The position numbers were made by a program, and so were the translations under genes. Of a DNA stretch of 64,000 nt, positions 45,140 through 57,879 are shown piece after piece (the first letter of the stretch is position 1; the number at the start of each line of letters is the position of its first letter). Source of the stretch: Linanthus parryae. Taxonomy: Eukaryota > Streptophyta > Magnoliopsida > Ericales > Polemoniaceae. The stretch spans positions 18,869,775-18,933,774 of the forward strand of contig JALGPY010000009.1 of assembly GCA_023055425.1 (NCBI GenBank), given 5' to 3'. The notes below the pieces were generated by a model. The model was not told the DNA's origin. It saw only the letters and a list, made by a program, of their open reading frames with translations, and made no database searches.

Positions 45140-45423
45140 ACATGATTCTCAAAATGTGGATGCTTATCGGTCCAAGCCATTACAAAGCAGTCTTTGAATC
45201 GGAGCCATGTAGTTCTTATATAATTCATTAATTTTTCCATCTCTTTGTATGAAAGTTCAAAGTGACTCCAATTTTTCTCAAACGAAGCTTCATCTTGAGA
45301 TGCTTCCATTTGTTTCCTAAAATATAGAATCATGTCCCATTCATCCTTCGATTCAAAAGAAGACTTGCAATTGGTCAATATATTTTTTATCAATAAGCCA
45401 CACTGACGTGATTTCTTACGCAA
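45136..45423 (-). pseudogene. MULE/FAR1-like transposase fragment
   Basis: A minus-strand frame of 95 codons contains SFEKNWSHFELSYKEMEKLM and TTWLRFKDCFVMAWTDKHPH, the conserved segment after the DDE core in plant MULE and FAR1-like proteins (W...F...Y...TWL..YK..FV.AWTD...HFGN). It is cut exactly where Copia D begins, so it is an internal piece of a larger lost gene. Host FAR1-family genes share this motif, but the isolated state argues for a transposon relic. Confidence 0.65.
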
Positions 45424-46924
45424 ATGGGAAAGTGCACGGTCAAGTAATATAGGGGTGGTATTTCAAACCCGAGTTATCGATCCCACGAGGACAGACTTGA
45501 GATTATTTAATTAATTATTTAATATAGAATACGGTACATGAGGAATAATTGAGTGATAAATGAGTTCGTCACCCACAAACAAGTGTCTGGAAATTGAAAT
45601 AACAACTAAACTAATCTTTTCGTATTTTTATTTTTAATAAAGAAGATTTGGATAAACTAGGCGATCTCTATATCACACAGGGCTGTAGACGATTTCCAGA
45701 TTATCTGAGTTACACGTTAATTTTATCCTAATCAAGCCCGGTAATAGGCTATGATAATATCCTGTTGGTATCATGTCATTTTACGTCTCGTTAGACTACA
45801 ATCTCCTCTAGGCCTCATGTTATCGACCGGTCCGTTCTAGTAGGTCATCTACTGATACGTTAGTGGGTCCTGGCCGTCCACCGTTTCACGGCACAGCTAA
45901 ACGATCCTACCGAATCTACCCACAATAGCAATTCCTACTCACTTCTCCTACCGGTCTCGGTGATTCAGGATTGATGCTCATATCTCACCCTAGCTAGTTA
46001 AAGTCAATGTCACGTACTTCACTAGCCAACTAACGGTTTACTCCATCCCTATTAAGTATTAAGCATAGATTATGAACAATTGAATTGGGAAAAAACTAAC
46101 TTTTAAGCATGATTCATCCTAATGAATAAACCCTAGCTCATTGATTAGCAATTCCTACTCTAACCATATCAATAGGCTAGAATCGTTGATAAGAATCAAG
46201 AACTACAATCCATTCAATAAAGAGAAATCAATAGAATGGAACAAAGGTTGAAATCTGGAAACTCCATCGTCTATATGAACCCTAGGATCTCATATGAGAT
46301 GCCTAGCTAAGATGTTTAGCTAATGGATTTCAACCGAACAAAGCTTACAAGTTTCTCCATAAAAGGATTGAGAGAGGAAGAGAAGAAGAAAAACCTAAAT
46401 CTTCAATGGAGGTCTTGGCCTTCGTCCCCACTTTGTGTCCGTCCTCTTCTCCTAGTTTGCGTGCACCCATAATGAATAAATCTCCCCCTTTCTTGTATTT
46501 TGTATGTTTTGCGAAACGACACTTTAACCCCCTTTCTGATCGTGTGATCTTGTTTCTGGTCTTATTCCTGATCTTGTGACCACAATTAGTGATCCTACAC
46601 CTGCAGTGCGTTCTCTCACGTTTGCCCACCAAGTTTTCACTAAGTATGGGGTTTCACTCAAGAGGGGGGGGGGGTTAAAGTGTCTTTACAAAAACTACAT
46701 TAAATGACACTTTAATCCCCTCTCACAATTTCCTCATGATTTTATTCATCGTTTTAGCACCCGATTAATCTCTCAAGCTTGTATTTCCTCTACGCTTCAT
46801 CCCCCAAGTTCCGTCTCCTGTCAAAACAACACAAAACAAAACCTGTGCGAACAAACGTGACAAAAAATACATAAAATCATATAAGAAACGCTAGGATTAA
46901 CGAAGTTATTTTAAAAGAATTTTT
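45424..46924. other. Unclassified plant intergenic repeat
   Basis: Contains phrases such as GGGAAAGTGCACGGTCAAG and TATCGATCCCACGAGGACAG (45430-45495), which I know as recurrent in plant intergenic DNA but cannot classify. A hairpin lies at 46672-46717: GGTTAAAGTGTC pairs with GACACTTTAATCC across about 20 bases, next to a G run. No coding frame is supported. Confidence 0.4.
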
Positions 46925-47589
46925 AGCTTACTCTGTGTTGCATGTTTAGCTTCAGTTTCCTTATTTACAGGAATGCAAATTTGAAAATAAATGCCGGCCG
47001 AATTGTGCTACACTTATGGGAAGTTATCTGGACTTTCCTTAAACTTGTAGATTGAAGATAAGATGAAAATCAATTGAGGATATCATGCAGCTAGCCGATG
47101 GAAGCAAGCTGTTGAGAGTCAAAGATCTGCTGGAGGATTTTTAGGGATTTCTGTTGAAGCTCCTTTATGTTCTGCAATTCAAATTGACAGAGTAACTAGT
47201 GATTAAGAGATTTTCCGAAGTACAAAGCTTTACACATAGATTCAAACATTCTCACGGATTGAGAAGAATCATTGAAGAAGATCCTTCATCCAATCAATCC
47301 ACTCCAGATTTCTGAAGAACACTTCAAGCTTCGTTGCTTCACTATGTTCACAATGTTCTTCATTCAGAGATTTACTTGTATATCATTCACTTATATTACT
47401 TAATCATCTATTCTCGTTAGTTGTGCAAGAGGAACAAAAAATATTCTTATTGTATTAGTGAGCTAGAGCAGGTACCAGATAGGTCTATGAAGATCCACAT
47501 GCTGAGAAGAGTAAGGCAATTCTCTTGTCCTGAGATCTAGGGCTTAGCTATTGATAAATAAGAAGTTGTTGAAATCCTAGAGGGATTAG

Positions 47590-49149
47590 TGTAGGGTTTT
47601 CATTCATGGATGCGCAACGGAAACAATAATTAACCATGCAAAACCCTCCAAGGATCACAAGTCAAGAGACATAACGATGGTAAGGGAAGAAATCAATAAC
47701 ACACCTTAGGGTTCTCCTTTGATGACTTCAAACGCGAATTGTGTCACGTCTCTACGGTTGATCCACGCCTATAGGTGAGATCTAGATATTCCAATCCTTG
47801 GTGCTAGCCCGGACAGAGGAAGAGGAAGAAGAATCACGCAACAATGGAGCACCAAGGTGGGGCACCACCTCCATGTGAGGCCGACGGGTAGGGGGCGGTC
47901 CCATTGGGGGGTTCGGCCCTCTTTTGGGACTTGCTCTCTCTCCTTGCTTTGTTTTTACCTTTGTTCTATAATATAGATGTGTGTTGTGTAGAGAGAAAAA
48001 TAAGCTAGGAGTGTTCTTTATATAGTCCAATAACTCCTTGTCCTACTACATGAAGAACCCCTCTCCTAATCCTACTCAAGTTCGGATTAGTCCCTTTTTG
48101 CAAAAATAGTCCTTCTCGTGTCAATACATGGATTAGTTCTATTTGCAAATTAATCCTAATCATGTCTCTACATGAATTAGGCTACCTTCGCATATCCTAA
48201 TCATGTCTATACATGGATTAGTCCAACTTGCATATTAGCCCTATTAAGTTAGCAAGTTGTTGCAATTTGATCCTTCTAATTAATTAATCATATTAATTAA
48301 TTATTTCCCATTTCTAGTTCACCCCTATATGGCGTGTGACCCCATAGGTTCTATTTAGTTGGTAGTAACTATTTACTAATATGGAGCGGCCTCTAGCAAG
48401 ACATCCATTCTAGCCAACAAATAGAATAGTCATCATGACAAACCTTGTGCAAGTAATTGTCTCATCCCTTTGTCTTAATATCCGGATTGGAAACGAGACA
48501 TACAAGTCACACTCGTATATCCAATCCATAGTTTCTCGATCCTGGGAATAGCCTTATTCGTGCAAATAACATCAATATCCCATATTGATTTATATGAGTC
48601 TGGTCAGACATTTTATAAGCACTATCCCTCGAGTGGCCTAGGATATTTGCTCCCGTTATGTGGGAGGGACATATTCTATCTACGTCCACTACGATCTCTA
48701 AGCTTGATTCTTATTGTATCCAGTACACGCCTTTATAACTACCCAGTTACGGTGTAGCGTTTGACGCTACCAAAATCACAATAATCCACAACTAGAATAT
48801 CTAGTGACTTCAAGTCTAAGGATGACAATACCGTTGCACCGCGAGAAGCGCTTGTGACTTAACATAACGTGTATGTAGCCTTCTCGGAGATGGGTCAATC
48901 CAGTATGCCATTACTCCTAATGCATACCCATTTGTTGGATCATGATATCTCCGTATCAATCCAACCCCATACTACTGTATAGATGATTGTCCTATTAATC
49001 ATTATAATCGACTAGGGATATTTAAGAATATAACACTTATATTCTAAGGACTTCATTCATGTTAACATATCTCCATATCGATAACATAATGAATCGTAAA
49101 TCCATAAATGTCACAATTAATTGATTGCCTCTAGGGCACAATTCCAACA
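47590..49149 (-). repeat. 3' LTR of C2
   Basis: About 1.56 kb, TG...CA, near-collinear with 54200-55718 and with C1's LTR. The polypurine tract adjoins its inner edge. Confidence 0.9.
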
Positions 49150-49162
49150 GTCTCCCACTTGC

Positions 49163-52100
49163 ACTAGAGTCAATCTCCTGCATCATATGCCTATTGATCT
49201 AGCGCGGCCCTACACGCTTCCGCTGCGTAGGGGCGAGACATATGCTGGCACCTTGCAAATATTCACATCTCCTCCATCAACAATTTAATTAAGATTGAAT
49301 ATTCTGAGTAAATGCATCTTATGTATTAATTTACTGAGTCCTCTATGTTAGAATCAGTGACTGAATCTTGCCTGGAACCTTTCCAGCTCACAGTCGCTCC
49401 CACTAGGGAAAAACACAAAACTCGAATATATAATCTGAAATCTTCTTTGTTAGATTTGAAGTTCGCATCAATGTAACCCCTTATAGCAATCTCTTCATAT
49501 TATCTATTTATCAAGAATTCATCCTTTAGTTCTTCTCAAGCACTTAAGGATAATCTTGATAATTATCCAGTGACGCTCACCTGGATTTGACTGGTATCTT
49601 TGTGTCATGCCTTATGACACGTCTGGCCTAGTACATTCCATGACGTATCTCGTGAATCTAATTCATACGGTCCATTCCCAATCTAATTGGAAAGACAATT
49701 AGCCTTCCAAAGACTAATTCCATGTGACATGGGTAAGAATCAGTATTCTTTTCACGTTGAACCATTTCAACACCTTTGTCAATTTATGTACTATGACCTA
49801 AGCTATACAACCATATTGATCTACCTCAATAGATCTTCACAAGTTGCTTCGCTTAAGTCTACCATTAGAAAGTCAATTCCCTAGTCAATCTGCGTAAGAC
49901 TGCCAAGTAGGGGCAACATTCCTAATGATTAAGTATGTCTCCACATACAAGACCAGAAAAATAACTGTGCTCCCGCTAACCTTCTTGTAAACACAAGTAT
50001 CATCTTCAATTTTGATGGAACCAAACTCCTTTGATTGCATCATGAATTTGAAGAGTCCAACTCCTAGAAGCTTGATTCAATCTATAGACAGATTGCTACG
50101 AGCAAGATACGAATGGATTTAAGCATCACAACTGGGAAAGATTTTGTCATAGTCTATACTATGAACTCACATGAAATCCCTTTCCTACCAATTTTCCCTT
50201 ACAGGTAATCATATTGCCATCCATGTTGGTTTCCTCATAACCCACTTGCACCTTTTAGATGGTTTCCAACAAAGTCCATAATTCGTTGGTATACATGGAT
50301 TCCATTTTGTATCCCATGGCTCCTAGCCATTTCTGAGAGTATGGCCCACACGTGGCCATCTTATAGGTTATAGGCTCATCTCGATGAGCAATATATCCCT
50401 GGTTATGAGAAATCCTTATTTCTCTAGTCCCTTGATATATCCTACCTGACCTACGAGGTTCTTGTGTTTTCTGAGTAGGTTGCTTCACAACACCTTGTGA
50501 TCCTGCTCATGTTCCATCAAAAGGATCAATGTTTTGTTGTGGTTCTTGAACTTTTCAAGTTCTACTGTCCTCCCACTGTTTCTTTTAGAGACAGTCTCTA
50601 CCTTAGAAACATTATGGTTCGAGAAACAAACAGTTTGTTCTCGATTGGGTTGTAGAAATAATATCCTTTTCAGAATATCCTACATAACATTTATCTGACT
50701 TGGGTCCAAGTTTGTTTGTAAAATCTTTTACATAAACTTCCTAACCCCAAATCTCTATGAATGACATACTAGGATACTTCCTAGTCCATATCTCATATGG
50801 TGTTATTCATAATCTGTTTTTGATGGAACAAGATTAAGGGCGATTTTTTTTGTAATTAGAACATAGCCCCAAAAGTAAACTGGAAGTTCTGTTTGACTCA
50901 TCATGGACCGAACCGTGTCCTACAAGGTTCGAAATCTCCTCTTAGACACTCCAAACCCATGTGGCGTGCTAGGTGGAGCGAGTGTTGGATCATATCCAAC
51001 ACTCCCATAGATTGTTGTCAAACTCTTGGCTCAAGTACTCTCTTCTACGATCCAATCGTAGAGCCCTAATACTTTTGCCAAGCTCATTCCTGAATATTTT
51101 GAACAATTCAAAAGGATTATGATTTGTTTCTTCATAAGATACACAAATCCATATTTCTCTGATCCTATCAGTAAATATGATGAAGTACTGAAACCATATT
51201 TAGCATTTGTGCTTAGTGGCCTTCATACATCAATATGTATGATTCCTAAAAGATCATATTTTTGCCTAATAAGTCTTACATGTCTCATATGATTCAATAA
51301 TCAAATGAGTTCCAGAAATCCATCCTCATGGAGTTCTAGATATGTATCTCTTATTTATGAGGCCTAAACGATAATGCTAAAGATAAGTGAAGTTCATATC
51401 ATTATATGCAAACCTCTAGGTATTAATGTTATAGATGAAATTATCATGATCATGGATATAGAATCCACTTAGACAAAATTGCATTACAATAATGCATATC
51501 ATAATAAATGGAACAACATTTGTCCTTTATTATGATAAGGAGCTTTCTTCTCCAAACAAGAAACTATGATAATGGTCCTACTCATAGCTAGGACATGATC
51601 GTTTTTTGTCTAATTCATGAAAAATTTCTTAAAGGTAGAAATAATTCCCTACGGCTTATTCAATAACCCTTTGCTTCATAGCCCCACGTGTAGGATTATT
51701 TCTTCCTTATCCAATTGTCCTCGTCTCTTGAGATCCTCCACATTTCTATAAATGTGAGATCCTCATCTAGTATCATATACTTATGATGATGAGATAGACA
51801 CATTGATTTCTATAACAAAATACCTATATAGGAATTCATAATTCCTTTATTACTTACTTCCAGGTACTTTGGGTAGTCTCTCTTCCTTTGCACCACCTAT
51901 GGGACTCCAGGGCAACTTGGTTTTTAGCAACAGTCTTGCTTTATACCCATGGGGTCGGCGCAAACTATTTTCCCTTACCCATGTTGTTATCCATTAACAA
52001 CTTTGCCCATTCCCATTATTAGTGTTTTGTTTTAGTGATTTTTCAATCATATTGAGTAAATCAACTTTAAAACAAAACTATAATTGCATCCAATGCAATT

Positions 52101-53560
52101 CTTGGTCCACTTGGGTGAATAACCGTTTTATTCTTTATCTATCTCATAGATAATGCCCATTCACTAATGTTTCAATCATATTGAATTAGCTTATTTGCAT
52201 AACGCAAAGTGGAGCAACACTTCAAACCTTTCATGTCTAGCTCGCTCTTTTGAAAGAGCTTCTTTCAATGTATGATCATATCATACTTCTCCATGTTTAT
52301 CTTCTTGCTTCCAAAGCTCAGAGTTCATGGCAGCTAACATGAGGCAAGTCATAACCAAAGAACCATTCTTTAGTGTTCCTTTCATAGGTTTTAGTGTGTT
52401 TTGGTAGTCGGTGGAAGAGAGCTTTATGTTCTACGAAGTACAACAAATTATCTTTTATTTGAGAACAATTCTCAATTTTATACCAATCTAGGAAATATAT
52501 GACGTCGTGTTTTTGTTTGTTTTAATGCCATGGGCATTCAACACAATAGGATTATGCAAAGTTTGTGACGTATAACTATATTCAACAAGGATTTAAATTG
52601 TCAAATATAGCTCCCACTATTTTACTTCGGATTAATAACCCTCAAGATATTAATGCGGAAAATATCCTTATATTTTCTAGTGGGCCAAGATCCATGTTTC
52701 ATCTCCTTATGAGCTTGCTTTGGCAAGTCACCCATAATTTGACTACTTTAGGTAGGAACAATTCCAATTGCATCCCTTATGCAACTCTTGGTTCAATTGG
52801 GCAAATAACTCCTTATTTATCCATCCGTATGGATAATCCCAATTGGTTGCCTCTAAGTTTCTTAATCATATTAATAGCCCAGTTGTGTTCAACCTCTTAT
52901 TTAAACAATTGCACACTGTTATGTGCCATCGCATTCCATCATTATGAACCAAGTCGCCATGCTTTGGCACGCACGAACTTGATAAATAATGATGATAATG
53001 AGTGTTTAAATAACGAGAAGGCAAGAACACAATATTTGAATTTTGAGGGATTTTTAAATTCATTTTTTTGTTTTGTTGATCAAAATCAACTAATCTATCT
53101 ATTTGAGCTTGGGAAAAACTCCAAATAATGGATCCGGGTTGTCTAATTATCTTATTATCCTAATTGCATGCATCATCCATACACCAACCACACAATAATA
53201 AGACAATAAAGTAAACAACCACAAAATAGAAATTAAACGTGATGTGGATATGGCCTTTTCTAACTAAGATATTTCCAAACCAATGGAATTATCTATGAAC
53301 CCTAAAAGCAAACACATCTGCATGCGTCTTGATCTTTTGGTCCATCCTTCATAGTCATGTGGAATGCTCCATGCTCCATCTTTTGTGGCTCCTTTGCCTT
53401 TGGGCTTCTTTTTCTTCAATCTTGGTTAACAATCTACTCTATCTAGTACTAGCTAGCAACTATACTAAATAAAATAAATCTCACAAGTTGAGAAAAAAAT
53501 GGCTCGCAGGCCATAAAACCCTAATTAATTATTACAATTAATTTATCAGCTCGCCGGCCG
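49163..53560 (-). pseudogene. C2 gag-pol remnant
   Basis: Pol can be followed on the minus strand only in pieces. Around 51130-51360 decayed Copia integrase is readable (STNAKYGFS, KYGFVYLMKK). Around 50255-50488 a frame reads RRSGRIYQGTREI and then WLGAMGYKMESMYTNELWTL, the conserved junction between integrase and reverse transcriptase (RRSxR ... W..AM..E...L..N..W.L). No reverse transcriptase or RNase H frame survives. The plus-strand open frame at 52565-53128 lies opposite the presumed gag part and is judged spurious. Confidence 0.65.
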
Positions 53561-54199
53561 TAAACCAAACCACAAACATTTAACATCCACAACAAACCAC
53601 ATCCTAAGGCCATATCCAATCACCATGCAAATTGCACATAAACAGTTAAAATCCAATTTTAACGCGCTTGGTCAATTTTAATTGATTTTAGGATATTGTA
53701 GGGTTAAAACGGTCCATGGGGCCCAACAATTTAATTGCCCGGGCCCAAAAGGAGAACCGAAAAGGCCTTGGGCCGGCCGGCCCCTAGCCCATGCGGCTAG
53801 GCCGCGGGCTAGGGCTGCCCCGGCCCCTAGGCCGAGCCTCGCTTGGGCGGCAAGCAAGGAGGGGCGGTCCCTTAGGGGGGCCGAACCTCCTTTGGGAGTT
53901 GTTTCCAAAACAACTCCCTTGCTTGGTGCCCAAGTTTGGTTGTTTCCTTGTATGGGAAGAGCTCCTTCTTCCCCAAGGATGCCCAAACCCTAGATCTAAG
54001 ATCATAAAATTTCTCAAACTCACCAATTCATGCATCCAATGCAAAAATTAGATCTTGTTATGATAGATTATTAACAAATTGCATCCCATGCTCGATTTGT
54101 CTTGTTTTACGCGATAAACAATCAATTTAAGGTGTAAAACAACTAAAACGTAACACATAGACCACGTTTATGCTCTACGACCTGTGGCTCTGATACCAC
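53561..54199 (-). other. C2 leader region
   Basis: Matches 1-627, including the GC-rich block at about 53760-53870 and the primer-binding site. Long open frames on both strands here are due to GC-richness. Confidence 0.7.
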
Positions 54200-55718
54200 T
54201 GTAAGGTTTTGATTCGTGGATGCGCAACGGAAACAATAATTAAACATGAAAAACCCTCCAAGGATCACAAGTCAAGAGACATAACGATGGTAAGGGAAGA
54301 AATCAATAACACACCTTAGGGTTCTCCTTTGATGACTTAAAACGCGAATTGTGTCACGTATCTACGGTTGATCCACGCCTAGAGGTGAGATCTAGATCTT
54401 CCAATACTTGGTGCTAGCCCGGAAAGAGGAAGAGGAAGAAGAATCACGCAACAATGGAGCACCAAGGTGGGGCGCCACCTCCATGTGAGGCCGACGGGTA
54501 GGGGGCGGTCCCATTGGGGGGTTCGGCCCTCTTTTGGGACTTGCTCTCTCTCCTTGCTTTGTTCTCTCCTTTGTTCTATCATATAGATGTGTGTTGTGTA
54601 GAGAGAAAAATAAGCAAGGAGTGTTCTTTATATAGTCCAACAACTCCTTGTCCTACTACATAAAGAACCCCTCTCCTAATCCTACTCAAGTTCGGATTAG
54701 TCCCTTTTTGCAAAAATAGTCCTTCTCATGTCAATACATGGATTAGTTCTATTTGCAAATTAATCCTAATCATGTCTCTACATGAATGAGGCCACCTTGG
54801 CATATCCTAATCATGTCTATACATGGATTAGTCCAACTTGCATATTAGTCCTACTAAGTTAGCAAGTTGTTGCAATTTGATCCTTCTAATTAATTAATCA
54901 TAGTAATTAATTATTTCCCATGTCTAGTTCACCCCTAAATGGCGTGTGACCCCATAGGTTCTATTTAGTTGGTAGTAACTATTTACTAATATGGACCGGC
55001 CTCTAGCAAGACATCCATTCTAGCCAACAAATAGAATAGTCATCATGACAAACCTTGTGCAAGTAATTGTCTCATCCCTTTGTCCCAATATCCGGATTGG
55101 ACACGAGACATACAAGTCACACTCGTATATCCAATCCATAGTTTCTCGATCGTGGGAATAGCCTTATTCGTGCAAATAACATCAATATCCCATATTGATT
55201 TATTTGAGTCTGGCCAGACATTTTATAAGCACTATCCCTCGAGTGGCCTAGGATATTTGCTCCCGTTATGTGGGAGGGACATATTCTATCTACGTCCACT
55301 ACGATCTAAGCTTGATTCTTATTGTATCCAGTACACGCCTTTATAACTACCCAGTTACGGTGTAGCGTTTGACGCTACCAAAATCACAATAATCCACAAC
55401 TAGAATATCTAGTGACTTCAAGTCTAAGGATGACAATACCGTTGCACCGCGAGAAGCGCTTGTGACTTAACATAACGTGTATGTAGCCTTCTCGGAGATG
55501 GGTCAATCCAGTATGCCATTACTCCTAATGCATACCCATACTAGTCTATAGATGATTGTCCTATTAATCATTATAATCGACTAGGGATATTTAAGAATAT
55601 AACACTCATATTCTAAGTACTTCATTCATGTTAACATATCTCCATATCGATAACATAATGAATCGTAAATCCATAAATGTCACAATTAATTGATTGCCTC
55701 TAGGGCACAATTCCAACA
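54200..55718 (-). repeat. 5' LTR of C2
   Basis: About 1.52 kb, starts TGTAAGG on the plus strand and ends TTCCAACA before the ATTAG duplication. Confidence 0.9.
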
Positions 55719-56129
55719 ATTAGATCCCTCATGCGAAGACTAGGTCACTTGGAAAAAAAATCGTAAAAAATTATTGTGTTAATTGTCTTGCATTTCAGTT
55801 CTTTACTTGTCTTCATAACTGCTTCAAAACATGTTTCAATCCAAAGATTTGGAAAGCTTTTCAAAGATTTGAAAACTATCAATTCATTTCAATCAGTATG
55901 TTTTGGTTTCAAAGCCTTGAAACTGAGTGAAAGCTTTGAAACACTTCAAGTTCTTATCAATTATTTTAAATCCACTCTTTTGGCAAAAAGTTTTCCATGC
56001 TCCATCCAACCTGCTCTATTCGACCCCTCCCCCTTTTAGATTATTTGATCCTGTAATTGCTACCTGCATTACAATATTCATTTGGTATCAGAGCTTGTAT
56101 CACTGTACATATCTAACAATCTTGTGATC

Positions 56130-57790
56130 ATGGGTAATGTAGGTGAATGTGGTTTCTCACAGGGTAGAGCTGCTAACAGACCTCCTCTGTTTTTTGGAGA
56201 CAATTTGTGCACTGGAAGACCTTGATGAAAATATTCATCACTGATCAGGACATTGAACTGCTTTCCATCATCCATAATGGACCTCACACATTCTACACAT
56301 GAAAAGGATGGGATTAGAACTCCCAAACCTGAAATATTTCTCTCTACTTTTGAGTTAAAACAACTTTCAAAGAATTATAGAGCCATGAATCTCTTATACT
56401 GTGCTTTCAATGCAGTGAATTCAACAGGATATCGACCTGCAAAACTGCTAAGGAGATATGGGACAAACTGGTGGTCACCTTTGAAGGAACCAGCTAAAAG
56501 AATTAAACCAAGATCAACATATTCCTTGGACAGTATGAATGGAGATGTATCTAGCAAAGACATGTTCAAGAGATTTACTAACATTGTCAATATTCTAGAG
56601 TCCCTTGGGAAATCATTCTCCAATGAAGAGAAAGTCAGAAAAGATCTTGAGAAGTCTACCAATGCGAAATGGGAGCCAAAGACAACAACCATTGAAGAAG
56701 CTCAAGATCAGTCCAATCTTCAACTAGATGATTTACAGGGAAAGCTACTCATACATGAGATCTCCATGAGTGAAGCTGATGGTGAGCTACCAGAAAGTTT
56801 CAAGAATCTGGCACTCAAGGACAAAGAGAGTGAAAAACCTCAAAGCCTTGAAAAAGAAGAAGATGATGAAGAAGAAGATCATTTTTCTCTCATTTCCAAA
56901 GTTTTGACAAGGATTCTGAAGATGAAGAAGAACTTTGGAAAAAATACTTCAGCAGAGATAAATTCAGATCTTCTAGTAGCAAGGACTACAAAAAAACTTA
57001 ATCAGAGATTGCCTTCACAAGAAAAGCAAGCACTTTCAAAATAAGGACAATGACAGAATAAAGAAGGCCATGGAAGCTTCAGGAGTGACTCTGATTCTAC
57101 AAGTGAATCAGATTCTTAAGAAGATCAAGCCAACCTATGTCGTATGAACAAGAATGATGAAAGTTCAGATAAGAACATTGAGGTAATGGTGAATAGTCTA
57201 ATGTCTCAACCTGCTAATGTGCTTTCTGATATTTTGAAAACAATGATTTTGAATGAAGAAAATTACTTAAATGAAATAAAGTATTTGAAGGAGAAAAATC
57301 ATGAGAAAGCAAAATAGAATTTGCAATTAGTTTGCCAGAACAAGAATCTTGAAATTTCTCAAGAAAAAACTGACAGATATTTCAAAGCTTTGGAAACCAG
57401 TTTCAAAGCACTGAAAACTCGAGTCAAAGAAGTTGTTAGAGAGAAATCTCTTTTGAGTGACAATCTTTTTGCTCTAAGGAATCAACATAATGAATTATAG
57501 GAACAAAAGACTACTCTGGCTGAGAAACTTTAAGAATCTAAGAAGATTACGAAAAAACTTGCTGCTCTGAACATAATCTCAACGTGATTCTTAAGTTTGC
57601 AACCTGTTCATAAAAATGATATTGGATACAATCCAAACTTTCCAAGAAAGAATAAAACCAGTTTTGTGAAAGCAAGCAATAGACACTTTCCAAAATGCCA
57701 TTTATGTGGTAAAATTGGTCATGACATGTCCCTTCAGAAGAATAGAACCTCACATCTTGAGGAATACTTTTCCATTTCATCTTAAGGGAA
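56130..57790 (+). pseudogene. Element E gag remnant
   Basis: The first ATG after the primer-binding site (56130) opens GNVGECGFSQGRAANRPPLF, a typical Copia gag start, and shifts frame within 30 codons. Decayed UBN2-type gag follows in alternating frames (for example SSKDMFKRFTNIVNILESLG near 56540-56610), then an acidic linker (EKEEDDEEEDHF) and at about 57690 a CHLCGKIGHDMS zinc knuckle that lacks its last cysteine. Several stops and frameshifts interrupt it. Confidence 0.8.
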
Positions 57791-57879
57791 ATGTGAGACA
57801 GATTTGGGCTCTTATACTAAACTTGGTCTAATATCTATGTAAGGCAGTGAATGGTGTTTGCAGGCTGTCGCCAAGAGCA

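Larger units (their letters stand above)
47590..55718 (-). mobile_element. Copia C2, complete but decayed (Tork/Angela-like)
   Basis: An 8.1 kb minus-strand element flanked by the perfect target duplication ATTAG (47585-47589 and 55719-55723). LTRs at 47590-49149 and 54200-55718 start TGTTGGAATTGTGCCC on the minus strand. The polypurine tract AAGTGGGAGAC (minus strand) sits at 49150-49160 and the primer-binding site TGGTATCAGAGCCACAGG at 54181-54198, fixing orientation. The internal region is full of stops, and one LTR has a deletion of about 40 bases near 55540. C1 at 1-2056 belongs to the same family. Confidence 0.92.
46925..56080 (+). repeat. 5' LTR of element E, split by C2
   Basis: The left part (46925-47589) and right part (55724-56080) join across C2 and its duplicated ATTAG. 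Alignment with the solo LTR at 29172-43247 suggests the outermost few hundred bases are missing. It ends ATATTCA two bases before the primer-binding site. Confidence 0.7.

Noticed and set aside
52565..53128. 187-codon plus-strand ORF
   Set aside because: Lies inside the minus-strand Copia C2, opposite the presumed gag region, and its translation has no domain or reasonable composition pattern.
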